Shown here one piece after another: positions 1 to 7,700 of a DNA stretch of 12,840 bases. The notes under the pieces were generated by a model. The model saw only the letters and a program-made list of their open reading frames with translations, was not told where the DNA came from and searched no databases. The stretch's first letter is position 1, and every line of letters starts with the position of its first letter. A program made the position numbers and the translations under genes. Source of the stretch: Ignavibacteriales bacterium (GTDB taxonomy: Bacteria; Bacteroidota; Ignavibacteria; Ignavibacteriales; Ignavibacteriaceae); contig PLNZ01000328.1 in assembly GCA_003142915.1 (NCBI GenBank), positions 1 to 12,840 of the forward strand, read 5' to 3'.

Positions 1-37
1 ATTCAGGATTGACGAGACACTAGGTTACAAATTTACC

Positions 38-1615
38 ATGAAAATAATTTTTACTTTACCTCTTTGCTTAATTATTAGCTTTGTTGTCTCGATAGCCCAA
101 ATCGATAGTCCAAGAGTGAAGACCGACTTGACCGTTCCCGTTTGGCAGCCCCATGATTTCAAGTTCAAAGCATTACATAAGATTGATAACCCGTTTCTTA
201 TTAAGTTTAGTGCAAAGATTCTAAGCCCGGATGGAAAATCATTTTCAATTCCGGGATTTTACAATGGTAAAAGCACATGGATTATTCGTGTATCGCCTAT
301 TGTTGAAGGGGAATGGAAGATTGAAACAAAATCAGAGCTGCGGGAGCTTAACGGAAAAATCACTACATTCAAGAGTATAAATAATTCAAATCCAAAAGTT
401 CACGGTTTTTTGAGAGTAGATATAAATCATCCTCACCATTTTATTTATGATGACAGCACTCATTTTTTTATGCAAGCTTACGAGTACGATTGGCTGTGGG
501 CGCTTGATATGGACAAAACCAACATTCCTACCATCGACAAAACACTCGATTTAATTTCCAGTTGTGGCTTCAACTATGTTATTCTTAATTCATACGCGTA
601 TGATACAGAATGGCGTGAAGGTAAAACTAGTCCCGATGATTATGGCCCGCCGTTAATGCGGCCCTGGGATGGCACCAATGCACATCCTGATTATAACAGA
701 ATGAATTTAGCTTATTGGAAGCATTATGATGAAGTTATAAATGCTCTTTATAAACGCGGGATGGAAGCACACATCTTTATTAAAGTATATAATAAGGGGG
801 TAAACTGGTTCTTGCATAAAAGTCCGGAAGAAAAATTATTTTTTACCTGGTTAATTGCACGTTACTCTGCTTATCCAAATATCATCTGGGATTTTTCAAA
901 GGAAGCGCAAAGAGAAAAAGATACGGCTTACAAACTGAGCTGCATTAAATTTATTCGCACAACCGATCCATATCATCATCTGGTGACTGTCCACGATGAC
1001 GGCAAGACATATGAAAGCGGTGTTTATGATTCGTTAACGGAATTCCGCTCCGATCAGGAGCACCTGAACTATCACGGAACAATCTTAAGAGAACATGCTG
1101 AGCGAGATTGTCCGGTAGCAAACGTTGAATCAGATTACGAATGCGGACCCGGGGGTGTAAATGATAAAACGTATGGTTCAGCTCAAACTACTGATGAAAC
1201 AATTCGAACACTCTGGGAAATTGCAATGGCCGGCGGTTACACGGCTTACTACTATACCTACACTGCGTGGGATGTAATTCGACCGCTGGATGTTCCTCCC
1301 GGCTATGAGGATATGAAACACTTCGGCGATTTCTGGCGAAGCACAAAATACTGGCTGCTTCAGACTTCAGACAGTTTAGTAAGCGAAGGTTTCTGCCTTG
1401 CGAACACGGGACATGAATATGTAGTTTATTTGAATTATGCTAAACCTTTTACTTTAAATATTAATAGTGCAGCCGGAAAGCTGGCAGCGGTATGGTATAA
1501 TCCATTCTCAGGTAAGACTAAAGATGCAGGACGTTATGAAAACGGATTTGTAAAAATAAATCCGCCGGAGGATTGGGGAAGTTCTCCGGTTATTCTTCAT
1601 TTAAAGGAGAATTAA
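38..1615 (+). CDS. Secreted DUF5060/DUF4038 (apiosidase-like) glycoside hydrolase
   Basis: The 525-residue product starts with a Sec signal peptide (MKIIF, a hydrophobic stretch, cleavage probably near the 'SIAQ' at 18-21). Residues ~25-120 look like the DUF5060 beta-sandwich (ending around 'EGEWKIET'). From ~120 ('HGFLRVD') to ~430 there is a DUF4038-type TIM barrel, and ~440-525 looks like the small C-terminal beta domain common in this family. Candidate catalytic carboxylates are E289 in 'WDFSKEA' (the position of the usual strand-4 acid) and E364/E368 in 'NVESDYECG'. DUF4038 relatives include GH140 apiosidases acting on rhamnogalacturonan-II, but members vary in substrate, so the substrate is open. 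The ATG at 38 is chosen because the signal peptide begins there; the frame stays open to the window edge and no clear ribosome site is seen. The next gene starts 3 nt after the stop, so the two are probably co-transcribed. Confidence 0.85.
   Translation: MKIIFTLPLCLIISFVVSIAQIDSPRVKTDLTVPVWQPHDFKFKALHKIDNPFLIKFSAKILSPDGKSFSIPGFYNGKSTWIIRVSPIVEGEWKIETKSELRELNGKITTFKSINNSNPKVHGFLRVDINHPHHFIYDDSTHFFMQAYEYDWLWALDMDKTNIPTIDKTLDLISSCGFNYVILNSYAYDTEWREGKTSPDDYGPPLMRPWDGTNAHPDYNRMNLAYWKHYDEVINALYKRGMEAHIFIKVYNKGVNWFLHKSPEEKLFFTWLIARYSAYPNIIWDFSKEAQREKDTAYKLSCIKFIRTTDPYHHLVTVHDDGKTYESGVYDSLTEFRSDQEHLNYHGTILREHAERDCPVANVESDYECGPGGVNDKTYGSAQTTDETIRTLWEIAMAGGYTAYYYTYTAWDVIRPLDVPPGYEDMKHFGDFWRSTKYWLLQTSDSLVSEGFCLANTGHEYVVYLNYAKPFTLNINSAAGKLAAVWYNPFSGKTKDAGRYENGFVKINPPEDWGSSPVILHLKEN
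1603..1610 (+). promoter_or_regulatory. Strong Shine-Dalgarno site for the second gene
   Basis: AAAGGAGA lies inside the last codons of the first gene, 8 nt before the ATG at 1619. It is the best ribosome-binding site in the window. It fixes the start of the second gene and points to translation of the two genes from one message. Confidence 0.75.
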
Positions 1616-1618
1616 ATT

Positions 1619-4324
1619 ATGAACCGCAGGCATTTTCTAAAAATATCTGCATTAAACATTGCTGCAATAGCCGTCATTCCTTCTTTTAACTTTGCAGCGG
1701 GAAAATCAGGGAAAATTTTTCTCATATTAAATCCGGCTGATAGAATTGTGAATGAACCATCTGTGCATTGGGCATTAACACAATTTAGGGATGAGCTATT
1801 GAGTAAGAAGATTGAAACTTTTGTAGTCCCAAATTTGTCTTCGATACCGGCGGGAGAAAAATGTTTAGTTGTTTCAGGCAGCGATTCAAAAATTGCCATT
1901 TCAATGCTGAAGGTAAAAGGAATAGAGCTTTCTTCATTGCCGGAATCTTTGGCAATGGTGGAAGGAAGAGTAGAGAACCATTCAATACTTCTGGTATGCG
2001 GAAACGATCCGCGCGGAATAATTTACTCCTTGCTGGAACTTACAGACCGATTTCATTACTCAAACTCACCTTTGGAGGAGATGAAAATATCTAGTTCGGT
2101 TTCCGAGCACCCGGCTAATAAAGTCCGCAGCATCTACCGCTGCTTTGCAAGTGAAGTTGAAGATAAGCCATGGTATTATGACCGTGAGTTTTGGTTACAA
2201 TATCTTACAATGCTTGCCGGGCAGCGATTCAACCGCTTTCAACTTGCTTTCGGGATGGGTTATAACACACCTGACCAGATTACAGATTCATATTTTCTTT
2301 TTGCTTATCCGTTTTTGTTAAAAGTTCCGGGCTACGATGTCCGCATGGGAAATCTACCCGACACAGAAAGAGAACGGAATCTTGAAATGCTAAAGTTCAT
2401 CTCGGAAGAAACAGAAGCAAGAGGAATAGAATTTCAACTCGGATTATGGTCTCATGGAATAGAATGGAAGAATAGTCCGAATTCAAATTATTCATTGCTG
2501 GGAATTAACTCCGGCAACCAGGGGCCATATTGCCGGGATGCTTTAACTCTGCTGCTGAAAGAATGTTCGGCAATAAGCGGAATTACATTCAGAGTCCATG
2601 ATGAGAGCGGAGTGCCGGAAGGTGATTATGGCTTTTGGCAGACTTTATTTGAAGCGTTCGAAAAGAGCGGAAGAAAAATTAGAATAGACATGCATGCAAA
2701 AAATGTTACTGAGCAGATTATAGATATTGCGTTAGCCACTGGTATGGAAGTAACTCTTTCGCCAAAATACTGGGCTGAGCATCAAGGACTTGGATATATT
2801 CCATCTTCAATTAGAAGTATGGAGATGGGAAAACAAAATTATTTTGAACAGCCTTCGGGAGTTGGACTTGGTTCTCGAGGTTTTTCCCGTTACAGCTACG
2901 GTGATTACTTTAGAGAAGACCGAAAGCTACAGGTTCTTCATAGAATCTGGCCCGGTACCCAGCACCTTTTACTTTCAGGCGATCCGGTACTTTCTTCCGC
3001 GTATGGCCGCGTGTCGGCTTTTTGCGGATCTCTGGGATATGATCTGCTTGATCCTTTAACTTTCAAAGGCAGAAGAGGTGCAGGGCATGCAGGAGGACGT
3101 TGCGGTTATGGAGTCAAATCACTTGAGCCGAAATATGATTGGCAGAAGTTCTCATACACTTATAGAATTTATGGAAGGATGGCATATAACCCTGAAACAG
3201 ATCCGGATGTTTGGATGAGATTCCTTCGAGCAGAATTTGGTGCCGCCGCCGAAGCAGCGGAAAAATCATTATCGAGCGCAAGTCGCATATTGCCGATGAT
3301 AACCACAATTCACTGTCCTTCGGCCGATTGCTCTGTTTACTGGCCTGAGATTTATACAAACATGTCTATCATTAATGCTGATGATAAACAGCCGTATAAA
3401 GATATGGAAGAACCGAAAGTGTTCGGTAATGTCAGCTCTCTGGATCCCCAGCTTTTCGCAAGTATAAATGAATTTGTGGATTTATTACTTGCCGGAAATA
3501 TGTTGCAGAAGTATACTCCGGTTGAAACTGCACATAAGCTTGAAGAATTGTCTGTTTCAGCATTGGAGAATCTTAATCATGCTTCAAATTTCATTCGAAA
3601 TAAAGATTCAGTTGAATTTAGAAGACTTGCTGCTGATGTGAGAATTCAATCGGGGCTTGCGCAATTTTTCGCTTCAAAAATTCGAAGCGCATTACTTTGG
3701 AGAATTTTCGAAAAGTCCGGAGACATCAATGCTTTGAAAAAAGCTGTAGATAAATACAGGAAAGCCCGCGACGCCTGGAAGAAAATGACTGAATTGTCTG
3801 AAACAATTTATGTGATAGATATTTCTTTCGGCGATAGAAAAGTTTTGCGAGGAAATTGGGCAGACAGACTTGAGGCGATTGATCAGGATGTCAGTGATAT
3901 GGAAAAGAAGCTTGCCGAATCAAAATCGAAAGCTACATTTCAAGACGATAGGCAAAATATTGGACATGCGATTCAAGCAGTGCTGGCCCATCCGAAACGA
4001 ACGTTCGCGGTTTGTAAGCACACTCCGGTCACCGGCTTTAAAAACGGCGAAGAAGTTAAAGTCGAAATTTCTGTTCCGTCCGGCTCACGAAATGTTAATT
4101 TATATTACCGTCATGTGAATCAGGCATTACGCTGGCAAGTACAGCCAATGAGATCAGAAGGTGATTCTTACCGGGGAACAATTCCATCTACATATACACA
4201 TACTAAATTTCCGCTTCAGTATTACTTCGGCTTAGATACCGGGAAAGGACCAGCCATATTCCCGGGACTCGATGAACATTTTATGAACCAACCTTATTAT
4301 TTAGCGAGGCTGTCGGAAAATTGA
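1619..4324 (+). CDS. Tat-exported alpha-glucuronidase-like glycosidase of unclear family
   Basis: The 901-residue product begins with a twin-arginine signal (NRRHFLK followed by a hydrophobic stretch to ~27), so it is probably exported folded. Residues ~28-160 resemble the zincin-like N-terminal domain that precedes GH67, GH115 and GH20 catalytic domains, ending in the typical 'GNDPRGIIYSLLEL' type signature. A TIM-barrel-like region follows (~165-520); it holds 'HDESG' (H327, D328, E329) and E334/D336, which are candidate catalytic residues by position only. Residues ~520-760 are mainly helical ('YNPETDPDVWMRFLRAEFG'), and ~800-901 looks like a beta-sandwich. The role is probably removal of a sugar, perhaps uronic acid, from a polysaccharide side chain. 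I do not recognise a characterised family, so substrate and mechanism are inference. The gene is tightly coupled to the DUF4038 gene upstream. Confidence 0.7.
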   Translation: MNRRHFLKISALNIAAIAVIPSFNFAAGKSGKIFLILNPADRIVNEPSVHWALTQFRDELLSKKIETFVVPNLSSIPAGEKCLVVSGSDSKIAISMLKVKGIELSSLPESLAMVEGRVENHSILLVCGNDPRGIIYSLLELTDRFHYSNSPLEEMKISSSVSEHPANKVRSIYRCFASEVEDKPWYYDREFWLQYLTMLAGQRFNRFQLAFGMGYNTPDQITDSYFLFAYPFLLKVPGYDVRMGNLPDTERERNLEMLKFISEETEARGIEFQLGLWSHGIEWKNSPNSNYSLLGINSGNQGPYCRDALTLLLKECSAISGITFRVHDESGVPEGDYGFWQTLFEAFEKSGRKIRIDMHAKNVTEQIIDIALATGMEVTLSPKYWAEHQGLGYIPSSIRSMEMGKQNYFEQPSGVGLGSRGFSRYSYGDYFREDRKLQVLHRIWPGTQHLLLSGDPVLSSAYGRVSAFCGSLGYDLLDPLTFKGRRGAGHAGGRCGYGVKSLEPKYDWQKFSYTYRIYGRMAYNPETDPDVWMRFLRAEFGAAAEAAEKSLSSASRILPMITTIHCPSADCSVYWPEIYTNMSIINADDKQPYKDMEEPKVFGNVSSLDPQLFASINEFVDLLLAGNMLQKYTPVETAHKLEELSVSALENLNHASNFIRNKDSVEFRRLAADVRIQSGLAQFFASKIRSALLWRIFEKSGDINALKKAVDKYRKARDAWKKMTELSETIYVIDISFGDRKVLRGNWADRLEAIDQDVSDMEKKLAESKSKATFQDDRQNIGHAIQAVLAHPKRTFAVCKHTPVTGFKNGEEVKVEISVPSGSRNVNLYYRHVNQALRWQVQPMRSEGDSYRGTIPSTYTHTKFPLQYYFGLDTGKGPAIFPGLDEHFMNQPYYLARLSEN

Positions 4325-4357
4325 AGAGTGTAGATGGCTTCTGAAAGAAATATTGAG

Positions 4358-4371
4358 TTTAATCGATTAAA
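4358..4371. promoter_or_regulatory. 14-bp perfect palindrome TTTAATCGATTAAA, possible operator
   Basis: Perfect dyad with a central CG, the general shape of operators bound by LacI-family regulators (core AAnCGnTT). It lies 34 nt after the stop of the second gene. The core AATCGATT occurs again at 7554-7561 in the next spacer, but also at 8922-8929 inside a coding region, so the core alone is weak evidence. No regulator gene is in the window. Confidence 0.3.
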
Positions 4372-4399
4372 GAATTATTTTTTATAATAAATAATCTTT
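4369..4399 (+). terminator. Possible terminator hairpin after the first two-gene unit
   Basis: AAAGAATTATTT (4369-4380) pairs with AAATAATCTTT (4389-4399) with one bulged base and an 8-nt loop. The stem is nearly all A-T and hence weak, and the T tract after it is short. The position 45 nt after the stop suits a terminator. Confidence 0.3.
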
Positions 4400-4511
4400 T
4401 CTTCTGGTTTTTAACTGATGGCAACCTAAAACAAAAAGAAGAAAACAGATTCAACACAAAAAATGGGAAACGATATTTTTTTAGTATTTAGAGCCTTCTG
4501 GGCAGCGATTA

Positions 4512-4700
4512 ATGAAAAAAGCGACATATAGTTTGGGATCAGTTACTGTTCAAAGTGCTGCAAATAGTCTAAAGAAGTTTGAAGTTCCGTCCAAAGGATG
4601 GTTCGATTCGACTTTTTCAAAAGGCAGTTATGACGTATCTATTCTTGAAGAACATGATGATCAAAATATTCGATATGACTCATGCAGACATTGTAAATGA
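4512..4700 (+). other. Short reading frame of 62 codons, doubtful
   Basis: ATG at 4512 opens a 62-codon frame ending at 4700, with no signal peptide or recognised motif and no clear ribosome site. It overlaps the frame at 4579-4776 out of phase. It could be the front part of a decayed gene whose end continues in the other frame. I do not recognise the peptide, and chance is a fair alternative. Confidence 0.15.
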
Positions 4701-4776
4701 TAAAGCTCAGACTTTACAGCCTTCATATAATTATCTTAAAGATAAACAAGCTGTGCATTTGAGAAGTAATAATTGA
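4579..4776 (+). CDS. Small leader ORF (copy A) overlapping the six-hairpin gene start
   Basis: This frame can start at TTG 4579, at ATG 4630 (AAGG at 4621-4624 just upstream) or at ATG 4654; the last gives about 40 residues. Its final 26 codons (4696-4773) encode a lysine/asparagine-rich tail with 'LQPSYNYLK' and 'HLRSNN' that matches the end of the short frame at 7701-7913 ('LQPLYNDLK', 'HLRNNN'). Fifteen of 26 residues are identical and three of those use synonymous codons, which favours real coding now or in the past. Its TGA overlaps the TTG start of the next gene (TTGA), an arrangement typical of translational coupling. The function is unknown. It could be a translated leader peptide or the remnant end of a lost gene that was duplicated. 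Confidence 0.4.
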   Translation: MKFRPKDGSIRLFQKAVMTYLFLKNMMIKIFDMTHADIVNDKAQTLQPSYNYLKDKQAVHLRSNN

Positions 4777-4799
4777 AAAAAATATATTGGGATATGAAA
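4696..4799 (+). repeat. Duplicated leader/start cassette, copy A
   Basis: This segment spans the end of the small ORF and the first codons of the six-hairpin gene. It matches 7830-7968, with an extra ~31 nt between the small-ORF stop and the start codon in the other copy. Shared elements are the 'LQPxYNxLK...HLR' codons, the start codon followed by K-x-Y-W-x-M-K codons, and an AT-rich signal-peptide region after it. Confidence 0.55.
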
Positions 4800-7370
4800 C
4801 AAATTAAATATTCTTTTTTGTATGTATTATTGATATTACAGGTTAATGTTTTCGGGCAAAAAAATACCGGCAATAATAATCTTCTTCCCTGGCAGCGGGA
4901 AATATCGCTGTCCGAAGCGGCACAATCCGTTTTCCTTCGAAGCACTCTGGAAGCTCATAGTCCTTACCCGGATATGACTCCGTTCGGCGGTACGGATGCC
5001 GCCATCATCAACAACCTCAAGATGCGCACGATAATTTGGGGTACGCCAAATCGCATCACGATCAGCGTTACCAAAAACGATGTGTGGGATCGCAGGCTCA
5101 ATCCGCGCTCAACGGAAGTGCATACTTTACAGGAAATTACTGAAGGTGCCTTTTCCCCTTTGAACAAGGATTATGTCGGACGGGACAAAACCACTTTGCG
5201 TCCGAAAGATTTGGGTTACCTGCGCAAAGATGGCGGATCTTATGATCCTTATCGCGATTCGATTCGCTACGCCTTTCCTTGCTTGAAACCAGTCGGGCAA
5301 ATTATTCTTGGTATCGATCCGCTCGAAGGCGCACAAGCACCAGACATTTCGCAGAGCTGTGCCAACGGCATCGTGAGCATGCAAATCACCAAAGGCGACG
5401 CGCAGGCAAGAATCGAGTATGTGCTGGGTATGACGGACAACGTTTATGCTATTCGCGGCGACCTCACCGGCATCAAGGCTCCTATCTGGCTCAGGCTTTA
5501 CCGGCATCGCGACACGTCGCATCTTACTTACAAGACGGGCGACGGAAAATATAAGACATCTCAGGCCGAAGCGGACAAGAAAATCAACGGTCCAATTGAT
5601 CCGCCGACGAGCGGTAAAGACGGACGCTATTTTTGGATTTATCAGAGAATGCCGGCCGAGAAGACTTTTTCGAAGGGATTTGAATACGTCATGATGGGAC
5701 TGCTGAAAACGCCGGGTAATGTGAACCTCGAATCGGTTGAAGGGAAAACCGGTCTGGGCATGCCGGTAGCGAATCAGCCTTTGAACCGCGAATGGAAAGG
5801 TGAACCGCGGCCGGCTATATCAGACGCTCCCGGCGCTGCCGCAACTGCAACGTTTTCCGCTGTCGACGGGAAAATGGAAGCGCTGGTGACAATAGTTACT
5901 TCTAACGATGGAACGGATATTTTTGAAATTGCTAAGAATCGTTTGGCACAGGCGGAGAAAGCGGGTTTTGACGGTATTGTTCAGGAAAACACCAAATGGT
6001 GGAATGCATTTTATGAGATGCGGGAAAATGGACGCATATTTCATGGCCTTACCGGCACTGCGTGCACCGATGATATTCGCGAAATTTACCGCAGCTACGC
6101 CGACAGCCACGGCGGCGGCACTAAAACGGATATGCGCCATTACGAATGCAGTGCATCCTATGCTGTCCCCGAACGTGATTTTCAGGAATGGGACGGAGCG
6201 CCTTGTTACAACGAAATTTTCACTACATCACAGTTCGTCAGGAATCGCGGTGATAACCAGGACATGTGGAAAGAAATCGTGGAGCATTGGATGCCGGCCG
6301 CGGAACTGAACGCACGGGAAATGTTCGATATGCCCGGCATGTGCATCGTTCACGGCTATCTGCCGCCGGTTAAACCGGATAAATACGTTCATACCACAAT
6401 AACATTGGAGTTTTGCCTTGGTACTATGGCGCAGATCGTTCGTCCTGTTTGGAATCAGTGGGATTATGGAGGTGATACAGCTTTTTTACGTAAGGAATGC
6501 TATCCATTAATGAAGCAAATGGCGTTGTTCTACGCAGCTTATTCGAAGATGGGCAGCGACGGTTATTATCACATCATTCCCTCGATGGAAGAAGAGCGTT
6601 GGGGCTTTTATCCGAAATTCGTGCGTAACAAAGATGTCACGAGTTCGTTGTGTATGTTCAAGTGGGGGTTGACGCGGGCGGCGGATGCTGCGCAAATGCT
6701 CGGTGTGGATTCGGATTTGCAAAAGCAATGGCGGGAAGTGGCATCGCATTTAACGCCTTATGCGACGTGGCAGACAACCGATGGGTTGGAATACGCTAAT
6801 CAACCCGGTATTGAACCTACCCGCTTGCCACCGGACCATTTTGGCGAACCTTGTATGTATCCTGTAGTTCTGGCCGATGAAATCAACCTGGATTCGCAGC
6901 CAGAGCAGAAAGAAATGATGGAACGCTCCGTGCATTCACTCAAGGGAGCAGGCATCGGCGGAGCAACCTTGATGCTGATTGGAATACCGCTGGATTCCGA
7001 ATCGCCTCACCGCCACATTGCCGGTGATGCGGAAACACTGCTCAACAGCCGGAGCGGCCGTATTCACATATTTCCTGCGGTGGCTGAGACGAGCGAAGTC
7101 GCTTTCCATAATTTTCAGGCGCGCAGTGGATTTTTGGTTTCCGCCGCAAAGGATGCCGACGGTATTTACTATGTGGAAATTGGTGCACGGCGAAGCGTTC
7201 CTTGTCAAGTAATGAATCCTTGGCCTGGGAAACGGGTTATTATTTACGAAGAAGGGACAAAAAAAGTTTTGCCGGTAACAGTAGATAATAGCAACGGTGA
7301 ATGTATTGTCTTTTCTGCGCTTAAAGGCCATAATTATTTAATTAACCCTGATTTTAAGACGTCTAAATAA
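4773..7370 (+). CDS. Secreted six-hairpin glycosidase, GH95-like
   Basis: The 865-residue product has a Sec signal peptide (positively charged start, 'FLYVLLILQ', cleavage near 'NVFGQ', residue ~29). Residues ~40-340 look like the beta-sandwich that precedes the catalytic domain in GH95/GH65-type enzymes. From ~430 to ~770 there is an (alpha/alpha)6 barrel with 'HIIPSMEEERWG' (E606-E608 at the place of the usual catalytic acid), and a C-terminal beta domain follows ('FQARSGFLV'). It probably removes a terminal sugar such as fucose, galactose or rhamnose; the fold is better supported than the substrate. TTG at 4773 is chosen because GAGAAG lies 6 nt upstream and because it aligns with the ATG at 7945 of the duplicated leader. 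ATG 4794 (residue 8) is the alternative. The body is richer in G+C than its neighbours (32/60 in 5401-5460 and 37/60 in 6061-6120, against 23/60 in 9001-9060), while the signal-peptide end is AT-rich. Confidence 0.75.
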   Translation: MKKIYWDMKQIKYSFLYVLLILQVNVFGQKNTGNNNLLPWQREISLSEAAQSVFLRSTLEAHSPYPDMTPFGGTDAAIINNLKMRTIIWGTPNRITISVTKNDVWDRRLNPRSTEVHTLQEITEGAFSPLNKDYVGRDKTTLRPKDLGYLRKDGGSYDPYRDSIRYAFPCLKPVGQIILGIDPLEGAQAPDISQSCANGIVSMQITKGDAQARIEYVLGMTDNVYAIRGDLTGIKAPIWLRLYRHRDTSHLTYKTGDGKYKTSQAEADKKINGPIDPPTSGKDGRYFWIYQRMPAEKTFSKGFEYVMMGLLKTPGNVNLESVEGKTGLGMPVANQPLNREWKGEPRPAISDAPGAAATATFSAVDGKMEALVTIVTSNDGTDIFEIAKNRLAQAEKAGFDGIVQENTKWWNAFYEMRENGRIFHGLTGTACTDDIREIYRSYADSHGGGTKTDMRHYECSASYAVPERDFQEWDGAPCYNEIFTTSQFVRNRGDNQDMWKEIVEHWMPAAELNAREMFDMPGMCIVHGYLPPVKPDKYVHTTITLEFCLGTMAQIVRPVWNQWDYGGDTAFLRKECYPLMKQMALFYAAYSKMGSDGYYHIIPSMEEERWGFYPKFVRNKDVTSSLCMFKWGLTRAADAAQMLGVDSDLQKQWREVASHLTPYATWQTTDGLEYANQPGIEPTRLPPDHFGEPCMYPVVLADEINLDSQPEQKEMMERSVHSLKGAGIGGATLMLIGIPLDSESPHRHIAGDAETLLNSRSGRIHIFPAVAETSEVAFHNFQARSGFLVSAAKDADGIYYVEIGARRSVPCQVMNPWPGKRVIIYEEGTKKVLPVTVDNSNGECIVFSALKGHNYLINPDFKTSK

Positions 7371-7399
7371 AATATTTACGGTTTATAAAAAATATTTTA
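7368..7399 (+). terminator. AT-only inverted repeat at the end of the six-hairpin gene
   Basis: TAAAATATTT (7368-7377, starting with the stop codon) is perfectly repeated in inverse as AAATATTTTA (7390-7399) around a 12-nt loop. It lies where a terminator would, but the stem has no G-C pairs and no clear T tract follows, so it may simply be AT-rich DNA. Confidence 0.25.
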
Positions 7400-7458
7400 C
7401 ACATAAGTCATATTAAATAAAAATAATAAATGAGGTTGTCTTGAGAGTAATTTATTTT

Positions 7459-7485
7459 GTTACACTGAGCTGTTGTAGTGTGAAC
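7459..7485. repeat. REP-like short palindrome, degenerate
   Basis: GTTACACT (7459-7466) pairs with AGTGTGAAC (7477-7485) with one bulge, enclosing GAGCTGTTGT. The whole resembles the widespread intergenic palindrome of the form CACTGAGCTTGTCGAAGTG found in many bacterial genomes, with a damaged loop. Only one copy is in this window, so dispersal cannot be shown here. Confidence 0.4.
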
Positions 7486-7641
7486 ATAATTGAAAATACA
7501 AGGCTTGGACAAGACTTAAATAAGCTCTGTCGAATCGCTCAGCCGATATGACTAATCGATTCTTTTGAGATACTTTAAGTACTGTATTAAGGAATTACAG
7601 AAATTAATTAATCTTAATAAAGCAAATTGCAGTATTTATTA

Positions 7642-7649
7642 TATCTTTG
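7642..7649 (+). promoter_or_regulatory. Possible Bacteroidota-type -7 promoter element
   Basis: TATCTTTG fits the TAnnTTTG element of Bacteroidota housekeeping promoters. No good TTTG appears at the expected -33 distance. If used, transcription would begin around 7655 and the message would carry the Fur-like palindrome and the small ORF before the esterase-GH3 gene. Confidence 0.35.
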
Positions 7650-7700
7650 TAAGTTAAAATGAGAAAACCTTAAAACAAAATAAAGAATAATCAAAGATCA

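Larger units (their letters stand above)
4325..4511. other. AT-rich spacer between the first unit and the six-hairpin gene
   Basis: Very AT-rich DNA without a convincing gene. It holds a 14-bp palindrome (4358-4371) that runs into an imperfect hairpin (4369-4399). No TAnnTTTG-type promoter element was found by eye, although one must lie here or further downstream if the next gene has its own transcript. Confidence 0.5.
7371..7700. other. Spacer upstream of the esterase-GH3 gene
   Basis: About 330 nt without a credible gene. It contains an AT-only inverted repeat at the left end, a degenerate REP-like palindrome (7459-7485), an AATCGATT core (7554-7561) and a possible -7 promoter element (7642-7649). 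The section 7486-7640 shows nothing else that I can name. Confidence 0.5.

Noticed and set aside
2..37. Extension of the first gene upstream of ATG 38
   Set aside because: The frame is open to the window edge, but a typical signal peptide starts exactly at 38, so the upstream codons are probably not translated as part of it.
5127..5522. 131-codon open frame on the minus strand inside the six-hairpin gene
   Set aside because: It lies opposite a well-supported coding region that is rich in G+C, where antisense frames stay open by chance; no domain or start signal is visible.
5908..6309. 133-codon open frame on the plus strand, second phase of the six-hairpin gene
   Set aside because: Basic, low-complexity composition with no motif, fully inside the catalytic region of a real gene.
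6936..7331. 131-codon minus-strand frame
   Set aside because: Shadow of the C-terminal part of the six-hairpin gene; no ribosome site or recognisable fold.
4325..7700. Mobile element or transposase explaining the leader duplication
   Set aside because: No transposase, terminal inverted repeats or target-site duplication could be seen around either copy.
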